Source of the DNA: Phycisphaerales bacterium
Lineage (GTDB): Bacteria; Planctomycetota; Phycisphaerae; Phycisphaerales; UBA1924
Direction of reading: 5' to 3'
Length of the DNA: 64,000 nucleotides
Assembly: GCA_029260495.1 (NCBI GenBank)
Contig: JAJDDD010000009.1
Span: forward strand, 186,001 to 250,000
Made by a program: the position numbers and the translations under genes. Shown here in pieces: positions 15,962 to 24,742 of this stretch. Under the pieces are notes generated by a model. That model searched no databases. It saw only the letters and a list, made by a program, of their open reading frames with translations, and had not been told where the DNA came from. Each line of letters opens with the position of its first letter. The first letter of the stretch is position 1.

Positions 15962-17569
15962 ATGAAGAATCATTGCGCGCTCGCCGTTGCGCTGATTGGC
16001 GCCTTCCTTGCGTCCAGGGCCGAGGCTATTGTCACCGTCACCTCCAGCAATGGTTCGGTGGTGCAGAATACCTTCGACGCTGGCAAGTGGACGATTGTTT
16101 TGCAGTCCACCGATTCATCGTCGCCGACAATATTTGACATCCTTGCGGACTTCAATGACGAAATTGCCTACGTTGGCGTGCTTGCAAACAATCCGGGGCA
16201 GGTGACGATTTTGAACATTAAGGGCGCCAACGGTCTTCCGCGATTGAAGAGCGTTGACGTCATCGAGCGTATACCACCCTCGACACGCGATGTCTGGGTG
16301 AATGAGCTTATTACGACGGGTGATGTTGGCGACATTCGTGTGACAACGATTGTCAGCACAGATGTCGGCGGTGACGTGACGGGTGATGTGGTTCTTGAGT
16401 TTCGCCAGTTCGGAGGTGAGTCTTCGCTCATTTCCATGAACGTTGCCGGGAACATTCTTGGCGACATTCTTTGTGATTTCGGCTCTATTTTCGATCTTCA
16501 GGTCGAAGGCGCACTCGGGGCGCCGGGGAATCATTCCAATGTTCGGGCGCTCAATTTCATTGAGACTCTTGTTGCAGGGGATATTTATGCGGACATCTCG
16601 ACGATAGACTCCGGCAATGCTGGCTACAGCGGGCACATCGAGGCGACGACGGCGATGGGTGGAACGGGCGTCTTTGAGGGATCGCTGCAAACTCGCTTCT
16701 TCTTCAACAGCGACCCTTTGTTTGAGCAGGGAATCTTCGTAGATGGATTCTTCGACGCTGATGTGCGCATCGGTCTTGGTTTTAATACTCCGGCGCAGAT
16801 GGTGTTGCCATTGCTGGGGCTTTCGCGCACGGTCGTTGTCAATACGGAAAACGATCCCGGCGGCTGGTGGAACGCGCCGATCAAATGCGGAGCGGATGGA
16901 GATCCGAATCAGGTTGTGCTCGTTGGGCCGTTTTACACGAATACGCCGGATGAGTTCGGCGGGGGCGCGATTGGGCTTGCGCCTTTCCGTTTGCATGGTT
17001 CGGCGTGCGAGCCGGCACATGGGGGAACGGCGATGACGCCGGGGAACGGCCTGGCGAATCCAGTCGTCGTGCGTCATTACGGTCCGGTGCAGTGGGACTC
17101 GGCATTTGATTCACTCACAGTTGAGACGCGCACCGCTGGCAGTGCGGATCCCTGGATTGATCTCACGTTTGCGTTTGATTTTGCATTGGACGTCAATTTG
17201 CGGGACATCATCATCACGCCGTCTGGCGGCATCGGGTTTGCTGCGGGGTTTGAGTACCGGATTCGTCCTGTGCGCACGGGACTGGGCGCTCTTCGTTGTC
17301 AGGCGATTGCGGGTAATCCGCTGGTGGGGGTCGATGATCCGGGCAACACTGGTTATGAGTACATGTTCACAGTTCTACAAGGCTGCGCGACGGATCTTGA
17401 TGGCGACGGGAACGTGGGGAGCTCTGATTTGGCTTTGATTCTTGGAAGTTGGGGCGCGTGTCCGGCGCCGCCATCGTTATGCCTGACGGATTTGGATGGC
17501 GACGGGAACGTGGGGAGCGCTGATCTTGCTGCGATTCTCGGAAGCTGGGGGCCGAACTGCGGGAGTTGA
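15962..17569 (+). CDS. Secreted repeat protein with two C-terminal dockerin-like repeats
   Basis: A 535-residue exported protein. Signal peptide 'MKNHCALAVALIGAFLASRAEA' is cleaved after AEA; GGAGAGG lies just upstream of ATG 15962. The body is rich in Gly, Asp, Val and Thr with parallel-helix-like phrases ('GDIRVTTIVSTDVGGDVTGD'), suggesting a beta-helix or beta-sandwich. The end has two EF-hand/dockerin-like units, 'DLDGDGNVGSSDLALILGSWG' and 'LDGDGNVGSADLAAILGSWG', separated by a Pro/Cys linker; each offers D-x-D-x-D-G calcium ligands. Such tails are widespread in secreted Phycisphaerae proteins and are thought to anchor or assemble them. Function of the body is unknown. Confidence 0.75.
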   Translation: MKNHCALAVALIGAFLASRAEAIVTVTSSNGSVVQNTFDAGKWTIVLQSTDSSSPTIFDILADFNDEIAYVGVLANNPGQVTILNIKGANGLPRLKSVDVIERIPPSTRDVWVNELITTGDVGDIRVTTIVSTDVGGDVTGDVVLEFRQFGGESSLISMNVAGNILGDILCDFGSIFDLQVEGALGAPGNHSNVRALNFIETLVAGDIYADISTIDSGNAGYSGHIEATTAMGGTGVFEGSLQTRFFFNSDPLFEQGIFVDGFFDADVRIGLGFNTPAQMVLPLLGLSRTVVVNTENDPGGWWNAPIKCGADGDPNQVVLVGPFYTNTPDEFGGGAIGLAPFRLHGSACEPAHGGTAMTPGNGLANPVVVRHYGPVQWDSAFDSLTVETRTAGSADPWIDLTFAFDFALDVNLRDIIITPSGGIGFAAGFEYRIRPVRTGLGALRCQAIAGNPLVGVDDPGNTGYEYMFTVLQGCATDLDGDGNVGSSDLALILGSWGACPAPPSLCLTDLDGDGNVGSADLAAILGSWGPNCGS

Positions 17570-17596
17570 TGCTTCCTGCGCTGGCGAAGGCGAGCT

Positions 17597-18916
17597 TCAA
17601 TCTTCCAGTGTCTGCGCCCGGTCGGGGCCGATGCTGATAATCTTCGCGGGCACGCCGACGTATTCTTCGATGAACGCAATGTAGGCGCTCGCGTGTGCTG
17701 GAAGCTCGCTGCGGGACCGAAGGGCGGTAAGCTCCTCGCTGAAGCCGGGAAGAGTCTCAAGGACAGGCGTGACGCGAGCCAGATCGCTTGCGTCGGGGGT
17801 GAAGCGGTCTGTCTCCCCGCCATCAACGCGGTAGGCGGTGCAGACGCGAAGAGATTCAAACCCTGCGAGAACGTCGAGCAGTGTGACCGCGAGTTCAGTG
17901 CAGCCATTTAACTCCGCGGCGTAGCGGAGCGCGACGAGGTCAAGCCAGCCGGTGCGGCGTGGGCGTCCGGTTGTGGTGCCGAACTCTTTGCCGCGCGTGC
18001 GAATGCGCTCGCCGATTTCATTGGAAAGCTCCGTTGGGAATGGGCCGGCGCCGACGCGGGTTGTGTACGCCTTGGCGACGCCGATCACGCGGGCGAGATT
18101 GCGGTCGGGCAGCCCCGTTCCGGGGCCGATGCCGAGCGTTGAGCTGTTGGAGGAAGTGACATAGGGGAAGGAGCCGTGGTCGATATCAAGCAATGCGCCG
18201 TTGGCGCCTTCGAAGAGAAGCTTCTTTCCGTCGGCGAGCAAGTCTCGCAGCAGATAGAAGGAATCAGTGATGTGTGGCTTCAGCCGCTCGCCCCAGGCGC
18301 AAGCGTCCTTGAAGATGCGTTCGATGCGCTCAGTGTGATCAGTGGCGCCGGCGGGACCGGAGCGCAGCGTGAGTGCGGTTTCGATGCGTTCGCGCAGCAG
18401 CTTGTGGCGGTACAGATCGCCAACGCGCACGGCGGCGACTCGCTGCATTTTCTCTGCGTAGGTTGGTCCGATGCCTCGCCGGGTCGTGCCGATGGAGCGA
18501 TCATCTTCGCCGGCAGAAGCGTTGCGTGAAGAAAGAGCCTGCTCGCGGGTTGCATCTTCTTCCAGGTGGTACGGCATGACGACGTGGGCGCGATCACTCA
18601 GGCGCACGCCGGAAACATCAACGCCGGCGGAATGGAGCAGATCCAGTTCCTGGATCAAGGCTGCTGGATCGACAACGACGCCGTTTCCGATGACGGAGAG
18701 CACGCCCTGGTGCAAAACGCCCGAGGGGGCCAGGTGCAGCGCGAGCTTGCGATCACCGACGACAATGGAGTGGCCGGCGTTTGCGCCGCCGTTGTATCGA
18801 ATGACGGCGGCGTGGCCTGGCGCGAGCAGATCGACGAGTTTGCCCTTGCCCTCGTCGCCCCATTGGAGGCCGACGACAGATGTGCAGCGGGCATCGATGC
18901 CTGAATCGGGGGCCAT
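17597..18916 (-). CDS. purA: Adenylosuccinate synthetase
   Basis: A 439-residue PurA. It starts with the GTP-binding 'VGLQWGDEGKGKLVDLL' holding the catalytic Asp and Lys. 'YNGGANAGHSIVV' holds the catalytic His, and 'GTTRRGIGPTYAEKMQR', 'NSSTLGIGPGTGL' and 'TTTGRPRRTGWLDL' are family motifs. It joins IMP and aspartate using GTP in the first committed step to AMP. ATG 18916 is preferred over an upstream in-frame start at 18967, because PurA begins only a few residues before the P-loop. Convergent with the dockerin-type gene (27-bp gap). Confidence 0.95.
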   Translation of the reverse strand: MAPDSGIDARCTSVVGLQWGDEGKGKLVDLLAPGHAAVIRYNGGANAGHSIVVGDRKLALHLAPSGVLHQGVLSVIGNGVVVDPAALIQELDLLHSAGVDVSGVRLSDRAHVVMPYHLEEDATREQALSSRNASAGEDDRSIGTTRRGIGPTYAEKMQRVAAVRVGDLYRHKLLRERIETALTLRSGPAGATDHTERIERIFKDACAWGERLKPHITDSFYLLRDLLADGKKLLFEGANGALLDIDHGSFPYVTSSNSSTLGIGPGTGLPDRNLARVIGVAKAYTTRVGAGPFPTELSNEIGERIRTRGKEFGTTTGRPRRTGWLDLVALRYAAELNGCTELAVTLLDVLAGFESLRVCTAYRVDGGETDRFTPDASDLARVTPVLETLPGFSEELTALRSRSELPAHASAYIAFIEEYVGVPAKIISIGPDRAQTLED

Positions 18917-19066
18917 CAGCAAACGGCTTTCTGTTCTCGGACGTGCTGAAACCGCACAGTGCGGCATAACAAAGGGGCGTGGGGTGTGTTTTGCAACTGC
19001 GGATTCATCAGGCCTGCAGAAGTGCCGATCTCCATGCAGGCGAAATCATGCCTTCTGGGAACTCTA

Positions 19067-19261
19067 ATGAGCGAAGAAACCATCCGCATCATGTGTCCGA
19101 ATCTGGTTTGCCGGAGGATTCTTGCGGTGCCAATCACAGCCCGCGGACGGACCGTGCGGTGTCGAACATGTGGGACGAACATCCGCATTCCTTCGAAAAA
19201 CCCCGGCGGCACGGGCCCTGACAAAACGGGCGAAACCCCCGAAGCCTCGAAGACCGTGTAA
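19067..19261 (+). CDS. Small zinc-ribbon protein
   Basis: A 64-residue protein with a zinc ribbon: 'IMCPNLVCRRILAVPITARGR' gives CX4C and 'VRCRTCGTNIRIP' gives CX2C, spaced like the short MJ0042-type ribbons common in planctomycetes. The tail is Gly/Pro/Thr-rich and likely disordered. ATG 19067 starts close to the ribbon; in-frame upstream codons at 19034 and 18959 would add unrelated sequence. It ends 9 bp from the convergent FHA gene. Role unknown; it could bind nucleic acid or a protein partner. Confidence 0.6.
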   Translation: MSEETIRIMCPNLVCRRILAVPITARGRTVRCRTCGTNIRIPSKNPGGTGPDKTGETPEASKTV

Positions 19262-19270
19262 GGCTCCGCG

Positions 19271-19774
19271 CTACTCATCGTCGAGATCAAACTCGAAATC
19301 GAAGACGCTGCTGTCCTCGTTGACAGCCTTGGTTGCGCGAGCGATGAGGTCGGCAATCTCCGCATCCGAATCGTCATTGGCGGCGGCGTCACTGGTTGCT
19401 GGTTCAGTCGCTTTTTTCTTGGGAGGCGCCATTGCAGGTGAGTCCAGAAGCGGGGGCTCGACCTGGCTGGGCAGGCCGTTGATCCGCACGGTGAGCACGA
19501 GCGAGCCGATTCCAAGTCGATCGCCAGGCGCCAGTTGGATCTCCTCGCCCTCGACCTGCTGACTGTTCCGGTACGTCCCGTTGCTCGAGCCGAGATCCTT
19601 GAGGAACACTTGATCGCCCTGGACGCGAAACTGGCAATGCTTTCGAGAGACCGCTGAGAGCGGGATGCGCAGATCACAGCCCTCCTCACGGCCGACGACG
19701 CACGTCTCGCCTTTCAGAGGGATATCGCGCCGATTGCCGCTGTCGCTGAAATAAACGAGAACCACGCTGGCCAA
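19271..19774 (-). CDS. FHA-domain protein
   Basis: A 167-residue protein with one forkhead-associated domain (~15-95): 'CVVGREEGCDLRIPLSAVSRKHC' split as the GR, SRxHC motifs, then 'LKDLGSSNGTYRNSQQV' with the SSNGT loop. It binds phosphothreonine peptides. The C-terminus is acidic with an Ala/Asp-rich linker ending 'DFEFDLDDE'. The TTG at 19774 has AGGAG 8 nt upstream and begins just before the FHA beta-strands; the ATG at 19918 further upstream would overlap the divergent hemW start. A target kinase is not seen here. Confidence 0.85.
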   Translation of the reverse strand: MASVVLVYFSDSGNRRDIPLKGETCVVGREEGCDLRIPLSAVSRKHCQFRVQGDQVFLKDLGSSNGTYRNSQQVEGEEIQLAPGDRLGIGSLVLTVRINGLPSQVEPPLLDSPAMAPPKKKATEPATSDAAANDDSDAEIADLIARATKAVNEDSSVFDFEFDLDDE

Positions 19775-19886
19775 GGCATTTGCTCCTGCGCTGGTGGGGG
19801 GTGAGAATCCCTTGGCAGAACGATTGCTTATGCGAACACGTCCGGCGTTCGGATCGGCGTTCACCACCGTTTCACGCCGACCCATT

Positions 19887-21212
19887 ATGGCAAAGACTAT
19901 CCCCCTCACTCTCAGCAAGCAACAGGCCCCCAGGCTCGCCGTCGGGGAGATTCTGGGCGCCGCAGCCCGAGCGCCGACATCCCTCTACATTCACGTCCCA
20001 TTCTGCTTCCATAAGTGCCATTACTGTGACTTCTACAGCTTCGTGGATTCGCGTGATCGTCAACAGGCGTTCACGGACGCTCTGGGCGCTGAGTTGGAGA
20101 CGCTCGCTGGGCAAGTCTCCAAAATTTCACCAGGCCTCGCGAGGCCGGAGCTTCGAACCATCTTTGTCGGAGGCGGCACGCCCAGCCTGCTCACTCCAGA
20201 TCGTTGGCGTCAGGTGCTGAAGACGCTGGCGAGTTGTTTTGATCTGTCGCCCATTGCGCGAGGCGATGGCGAGTTCACGGTGGAGTGCAACCCGGAGACT
20301 GTGACAGCTGAGTTGATGGCGACGCTGAGGGAAGGGGGCGTCGATCGGGTGAGCGTTGGCGCCCAATCGTTTGACGGGCGCCATCTCAAGACTCTGGAGC
20401 GTTGGCACGATCCCGCTTCCGTTAAGCGAGCGCTTGATCTTGCGCGCGAAGCTGGGATTGCGCGCCGGAGTCTTGATCTGATTTTCGCCATCCCGGGGCA
20501 GAGCCTTGACGACTGGCGCCATGACCTGGAGACAGCGGTTTCGCTTGACCCTGAGCTTGAGCATCTCTCCTGCTACTGCCTGACGTATGAACAGGGGACG
20601 GCGATGACGACGCGTTTACAGCGTGGCGAGTTTGAGCCGTCGCCTGAGGATCTACAGGCCGAGATGTACATGCTCGCGCGCGAGACACTTCGTGCATATG
20701 GGCTTGAGCGATATGAAATCAGCAACTTCGCTCGCGCGGTGGGCCGATCATCTGAAACGCGCTCGCAGCACAACCTCGTGTATTGGCGCGACGACGCCTG
20801 GCTTGCGGCAGGGCCATCCGGCTCTGCGCACATTCACGCGATGACGCCTGAGGGTGTACGCGCAGGGCATCGGTATAAGAATGTTCCGCATTTGACGGAG
20901 TGGATGAACGAGGTCAACTCTACTGGCGCCAGCCTGATCATCGATTATGAACCACCCGATGCTCGTCGCGGGCTGGCGGATCGGATCATGATGGGCATGC
21001 GCCTCGCGGAAGGAATCGACGAAGAGGAACTCTTCGCGGACGCGGCAAGGCTCGGTCGAGAGACGCCGTTGCGAGAAGCGATTGCCCGACTTCAAGAACG
21101 CGGGTTGATCGCAAATACGCCTGATCGCGTTGCCCTCGCGGATGCAGGCTATTTGCTGGCTGACGGGGTGATTTCCGATTTGATCGAAACGATCACTCCA
21201 TCTGCTCACTGA
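19887..21212 (+). CDS. hemW: Radical SAM heme chaperone HemW
   Basis: A 441-residue radical SAM protein. 'HVPFCFHKCHYCDFYSF' carries the CX3CX2C cluster ligands (Cys40, 44, 47), 'FVGGGTPSLL' is the GGGTPS SAM motif, and 'RVSVGAQSFD' and 'DLIFAIPGQSLDDW' are typical of the HemW/CPO-like group. HemW was long annotated as oxygen-independent coproporphyrinogen oxidase but lacks the fourth Cys needed for that reaction and inserts heme into target proteins. ATG 19887 has no clear ribosome site. The 3' end overlaps the convergent S9 peptidase gene by 7 nt. Confidence 0.9.
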   Translation: MAKTIPLTLSKQQAPRLAVGEILGAAARAPTSLYIHVPFCFHKCHYCDFYSFVDSRDRQQAFTDALGAELETLAGQVSKISPGLARPELRTIFVGGGTPSLLTPDRWRQVLKTLASCFDLSPIARGDGEFTVECNPETVTAELMATLREGGVDRVSVGAQSFDGRHLKTLERWHDPASVKRALDLAREAGIARRSLDLIFAIPGQSLDDWRHDLETAVSLDPELEHLSCYCLTYEQGTAMTTRLQRGEFEPSPEDLQAEMYMLARETLRAYGLERYEISNFARAVGRSSETRSQHNLVYWRDDAWLAAGPSGSAHIHAMTPEGVRAGHRYKNVPHLTEWMNEVNSTGASLIIDYEPPDARRGLADRIMMGMRLAEGIDEEELFADAARLGRETPLREAIARLQERGLIANTPDRVALADAGYLLADGVISDLIETITPSAH

Positions 21213-23203
21213 GTGAGATGTTCGTCATACCACCGGGCCCAAGCGTCAAGCATGTGTTCAACGTGGGCAGGCTCGCGGAAGCCGTGCGGCTCGCGCGGGT
21301 ATGCGAGAAACTTCGTTTCGCATCCGACATCCTTGAGCGCTCGATACAGGATAATGCCAGCGGAAAAGCTGACGCGGTCATCTTCCTGTCCGTGAATAAT
21401 CAGCGTTGGGGTGCTGGCGCTGCTGATGTGCCGGATTGGATTTGCCCGATCGAACTGCTCGAACTGGCGCCACGGGTCGCCTTTATATTCCCAAAGGGCG
21501 GCGGCGCCATGATTGATGTCCGAAAGAGCATACTGGCTCACTGTGTCATTCACGCCCGCGCCGACGACCGCAGCCTGATAGCGATCCGCATGTCCAAGAG
21601 TCCACGCGGTGAGATAGCCGCCCCATGACCAGCCGCCATAGACGAGGCGATCGGGATCAGCCATGCCTCGTTCGATGAGCGCATCAACACCGGATTCGAT
21701 ATCCATGAACTCGATCTCACCGAGACGTCCGCGGTTGGCAGCGTAGAAGTCCCAGCCGTACCCGGTCCCGCCACGATAGTTGGGCTGGAACACGTTGAAC
21801 CCGCGAGCAGTGAAAAACTGCGGCCGGTAGCGCCAGCCTTGGGTTGTCACCGAATCCGGCCCGCCGTGAGGCATGACCATCAGCGGCGCTATTTCTCCTG
21901 GCGCGACGTGCGGTGTCTTCACTAACACACCCTCAATTTCGACACCCTCCGGGCTTTCCCACGAGACGACTTCCCACTCGACCTCACTCCAGTCCTTCAC
22001 CTGCGGGTTGACATCAGCGACAAGGCGCCATTCGCCAGTGCGTGTGTTGATGACGGTGGGGGCAGGCGGCGAAGCGACTGTCGATGTAGCGCAGGCAAGT
22101 GTGTCTTGTGAAATACTTGAGGAAAGCGAGCCATCGATCACCCGGCCGGAAAACTCAAGGTCTTCGCGTTTCCCGCCGTCGGCCCGCAGACGCACGATCT
22201 TCGACTCAGTCTTGTCCTGAACATGTGCGACGACGTAGCGAGAATCTCTGGCCCACACAAATCCGCCCAGCGTGAAGTCATGCTCGTCGGCCAGATTCCG
22301 TGAGGTATGGGTGGCGACATCAACAACCCAAAGCGCATTAAGCAAACTGAGTGTGCTGAGAGCCGCCTCGTAGGCGATCCGGGATGAGTTTGGCGACCAG
22401 TGAACATCACCGATGATGCGGGGTTTTTCGTCCAGCACTCCCATTTCAGAACCATTGTCGCCATCAATGATGCGCACGGTAAGCTGCGTGAATGTGTGAT
22501 ACGGGTCAGCCGACGCGCTCGTGACCAGCGCGATGTAGCTGTTCGACGGCGAGAGCGTGAAACGGCTCACATGGTAGGCGCCGTCAGTGATTGCGCGAGT
22601 TTTGCCACCTTCAGTTGGGATCGAGTACAGGCGTGATGATCGAAACCGCTTGTCATAGTCAATGGCACCGCCGGTTGCCCAGTCTTTATCCTGTTGTGTC
22701 TTGGGTTTTTCCGGGGTTGCGAGGAAGAAAATCGTTTGGCCATCTGGCGAAAAGGCGAAGTATCCTGGCTCAAGATCGCCGGTGTCGATGATTTGCGCCT
22801 CGCCGCCATCGAGCGGGAGAATATGAATCTGTGCTTTGCCGTCACGATTGCGCAGGAATCCGATTGCGCTTCCATTGCGCGCCCACCGCGGCGAGCCGGC
22901 GTTCTCTTCACTGAATGTGATCTGCCTGGCGTCCGATCCTTCAGCGCTCGCGAGCCAAAGCTGTCGTTCGCTCTTCCAGCCTGCGGTATCGTCTGAAGGC
23001 GATGGCTCGGCCTCTTCGTCGAACGTCTTGGTCGCGACTGCATACACAACGCGCGAGCCATCGGGCGAGAGCTGGACATCTGAGAGTCTTGAAAGCCCAG
23101 CGATATCGCGCGCTGTCGGGCGGGCGTCGAGTCCCTGCCCCGGCGCCGAGGCGCTCAACAAAGCCATCGTCAGGACTATGATGATCGAACGAAGCTTTCT
23201 CAT
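21206..23203 (-). CDS. Exported S9 family (prolyl oligopeptidase-like) peptidase
   Basis: A 665-residue enzyme with a signal peptide ('MRKLRSIIIVLTMALLSASA'). An N-terminal beta-propeller is built from WD40/TolB-like repeats ('SPDGSRVVYAV', 'SPDGQTIFFLA', 'SPNSSRIAYEA'), followed by an alpha/beta hydrolase domain. The triad is visible: Ser in 'YGGWSWGGYLTAW', Asp in 'HGQEDDRVSF' and His in 'EPHGFREP'. Such enzymes cleave short peptides after Pro or acylated residues, here in the periplasm. ATG 23203 has AGAGGA just upstream. Divergent from the hotdog thioesterase gene. Confidence 0.9.
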   Translation of the reverse strand: MRKLRSIIIVLTMALLSASAPGQGLDARPTARDIAGLSRLSDVQLSPDGSRVVYAVATKTFDEEAEPSPSDDTAGWKSERQLWLASAEGSDARQITFSEENAGSPRWARNGSAIGFLRNRDGKAQIHILPLDGGEAQIIDTGDLEPGYFAFSPDGQTIFFLATPEKPKTQQDKDWATGGAIDYDKRFRSSRLYSIPTEGGKTRAITDGAYHVSRFTLSPSNSYIALVTSASADPYHTFTQLTVRIIDGDNGSEMGVLDEKPRIIGDVHWSPNSSRIAYEAALSTLSLLNALWVVDVATHTSRNLADEHDFTLGGFVWARDSRYVVAHVQDKTESKIVRLRADGGKREDLEFSGRVIDGSLSSSISQDTLACATSTVASPPAPTVINTRTGEWRLVADVNPQVKDWSEVEWEVVSWESPEGVEIEGVLVKTPHVAPGEIAPLMVMPHGGPDSVTTQGWRYRPQFFTARGFNVFQPNYRGGTGYGWDFYAANRGRLGEIEFMDIESGVDALIERGMADPDRLVYGGWSWGGYLTAWTLGHADRYQAAVVGAGVNDTVSQYALSDINHGAAALWEYKGDPWRQFEQFDRANPIRHISSASTPTLIIHGQEDDRVSFSAGIILYRALKDVGCETKFLAYPREPHGFREPAHVEHMLDAWARWYDEHLTQ

Positions 23204-23436
23204 GGATTATCCTCTAACAACTTTTCTCAGCTCAAAACAATTCTTCAACGCCGTCTTCTGCCGGCGCTCACTGAGAAAGCCTACACGCCTCCCATCGCTT
23301 TGGGCAATTCACACGATGGTTTGTCGGCGTCAGCCACTCACGCCATACTCGCTTTCGTCGGCATCATCACCAGCCTGGTTTCGTGAGATGGCTGTGTGAG
23401 TGATTCACTGATGGTTCGGGGGAGGGATGGAAAACA

Positions 23437-23889
23437 ATGTCCTCGCGGAATCCTGACTTTGAAACTGCAGCCCGACGGGCATTTGACGAGGCGCCATTCA
23501 TTAAACATCTCGGCGTGACGCTCACGCAACTCGCTGAGGGTCGCTGTGAGATGCAACTTGCTGTTCGCGCCGAGCATGCTCAGCAGGATGGGTTTGTTCA
23601 TGCTGGCGTTATCGCGACGCTGGCTGATCATGCAGCAGGCATCGCAGGGGTCACTATGATTTCAGCGGATGAACTGGTCCTCAGCGCCGAGTTCAAGATC
23701 AACCTCATCAAGCCGGCGACCGGTCCCGTGCTCTTGGCGCACGGCGAAGTGATTCGCGCCGGCCGCAGACTTGTGATTACGGAGGCGAGCGTCTATTCCG
23801 GCGAGGCGATGGCGTTACAAACGAATGGGCGGGATGGGGGCGCGCTCGTAGCGAAACTCATGCAGACACTCGCAGTCGTGGAGCGCTGA
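23437..23889 (+). CDS. PaaI-type hotdog thioesterase
   Basis: A 150-residue hotdog-fold protein. 'QQDGFVHAGVIATLADHAAGIAG' (in two parts) holds the HxGxxxxxxD-type active-site helix of PaaI/YigI thioesterases, followed by 'VLSAEFKINLIKPATGPVLLA'. It hydrolyses acyl-CoA or phenylacyl-CoA thioesters, usually as a homotetramer. ATG 23437 follows a GGGGGAGGGATGG stretch. It lies alone, divergent from the S9 peptidase gene and convergent with pdxJ. Confidence 0.85.
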   Translation: MSSRNPDFETAARRAFDEAPFIKHLGVTLTQLAEGRCEMQLAVRAEHAQQDGFVHAGVIATLADHAAGIAGVTMISADELVLSAEFKINLIKPATGPVLLAHGEVIRAGRRLVITEASVYSGEAMALQTNGRDGGALVAKLMQTLAVVER

Positions 23890-23917
23890 GAATCGCAAGA
23901 ATAATGAATGTGCGCAC

Positions 23918-24664
23918 TCAGCGCGTTGCTTCAACCATCAGTCTTTTCATCTCGCGCACCGCTTCGCGCATGCCGACATACACTGCGCGGCTCACAATCG
24001 CGTGCCCGATGTGCAGCTCCGACACGCCGGGCAACGCCGCGATCGGACCAACGTTGTGGTAGTTGAGCGCGTGTCCAGCGTTAAAACGCATACTCGCTTG
24101 AGTAATTGCTTTTCCTGATTCCTCAATTTTCTGCAGCTCGCTCGCGAGGTTCTCGTCAAAGGAGTCCCCGCCTGCGCGGGCGTGCTCGTGAGCATAGGGC
24201 CCGGTGTGCACTTCACATACATCAAATCCGGCATCCGCGCACGCTTGCACCTGCACAAGGCTTGGGTCGATGAACGCGCTGACAATCAGGCCGGCATTCC
24301 TAAGCTGCGCGACCACTTCCTTCATGCGCGTCAGCTGGCCCTTCACGTCCAGCCCGCCCTCTGTTGTGATTTCCTGCCGGCCCTCGGGCACAAGCATCGC
24401 GATTTGCGGCTTGAGTTTCCGGGCGATCAGAATCATCTCCTCCGTCGCAGCCATCTCGAGATTGAGCTTGACGTTCACAGTGTCGCGCAGCCGCTCTACG
24501 TCGTGATCCTGAATATGCCGGCGATCTTCGCGCAGGTGGACGGTGATGCCGTCGGCGCCGCCGAGCTCTGCTTCGTGGGCGGCGCGGACAGGGTCCGGCT
24601 CAACCCCGCGCCGCGCCTGCCTGACGGTCGCGACGTGATCGATATTGACGCCAAGCTGAATCAT
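23918..24664 (-). CDS. pdxJ: Pyridoxine 5'-phosphate synthase
   Basis: A 248-residue PdxJ TIM barrel. 'MIQLGVNIDHVATVRQARRG' is diagnostic, with His10 at the active site; 'EADGITVHLREDRRHI'-like sequence (here 'GGADGITVHLREDRRHI'), 'KLNLEMAAT', 'VSAFIDPS' and 'EVHTGPYA' follow. It condenses 1-deoxy-xylulose 5-phosphate with 3-amino-2-oxopropyl phosphate in the DXP-dependent vitamin B6 pathway, which uses the same precursor as the MEP pathway represented here by ispG. It lies 78 bp after the GldG-like gene on the same strand and may be cotranscribed with it. Confidence 0.95.
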   Translation of the reverse strand: MIQLGVNIDHVATVRQARRGVEPDPVRAAHEAELGGADGITVHLREDRRHIQDHDVERLRDTVNVKLNLEMAATEEMILIARKLKPQIAMLVPEGRQEITTEGGLDVKGQLTRMKEVVAQLRNAGLIVSAFIDPSLVQVQACADAGFDVCEVHTGPYAHEHARAGGDSFDENLASELQKIEESGKAITQASMRFNAGHALNYHNVGPIAALPGVSELHIGHAIVSRAVYVGMREAVREMKRLMVEATR

Positions 24665-24742
24665 GCCAGCAGTCTACGCGTAAAGAAGCAGCCGAGTGAC
24701 CAGGCGGCGCCACAAAGGTAGGTTGGTTTCAGTCGCGCAGAT

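Noticed and set aside
16115-17077. A 320-residue minus-strand open frame
   Set aside because: Antisense to the secreted dockerin-type gene; Arg-rich without recognisable domain.
19887-21212. Oxygen-independent coproporphyrinogen III oxidase (HemN)
   Set aside because: The N-terminus has the CX3CX2C followed by Asp (HemW type) rather than HemN's extra Cys, and the protein is about 441 residues.
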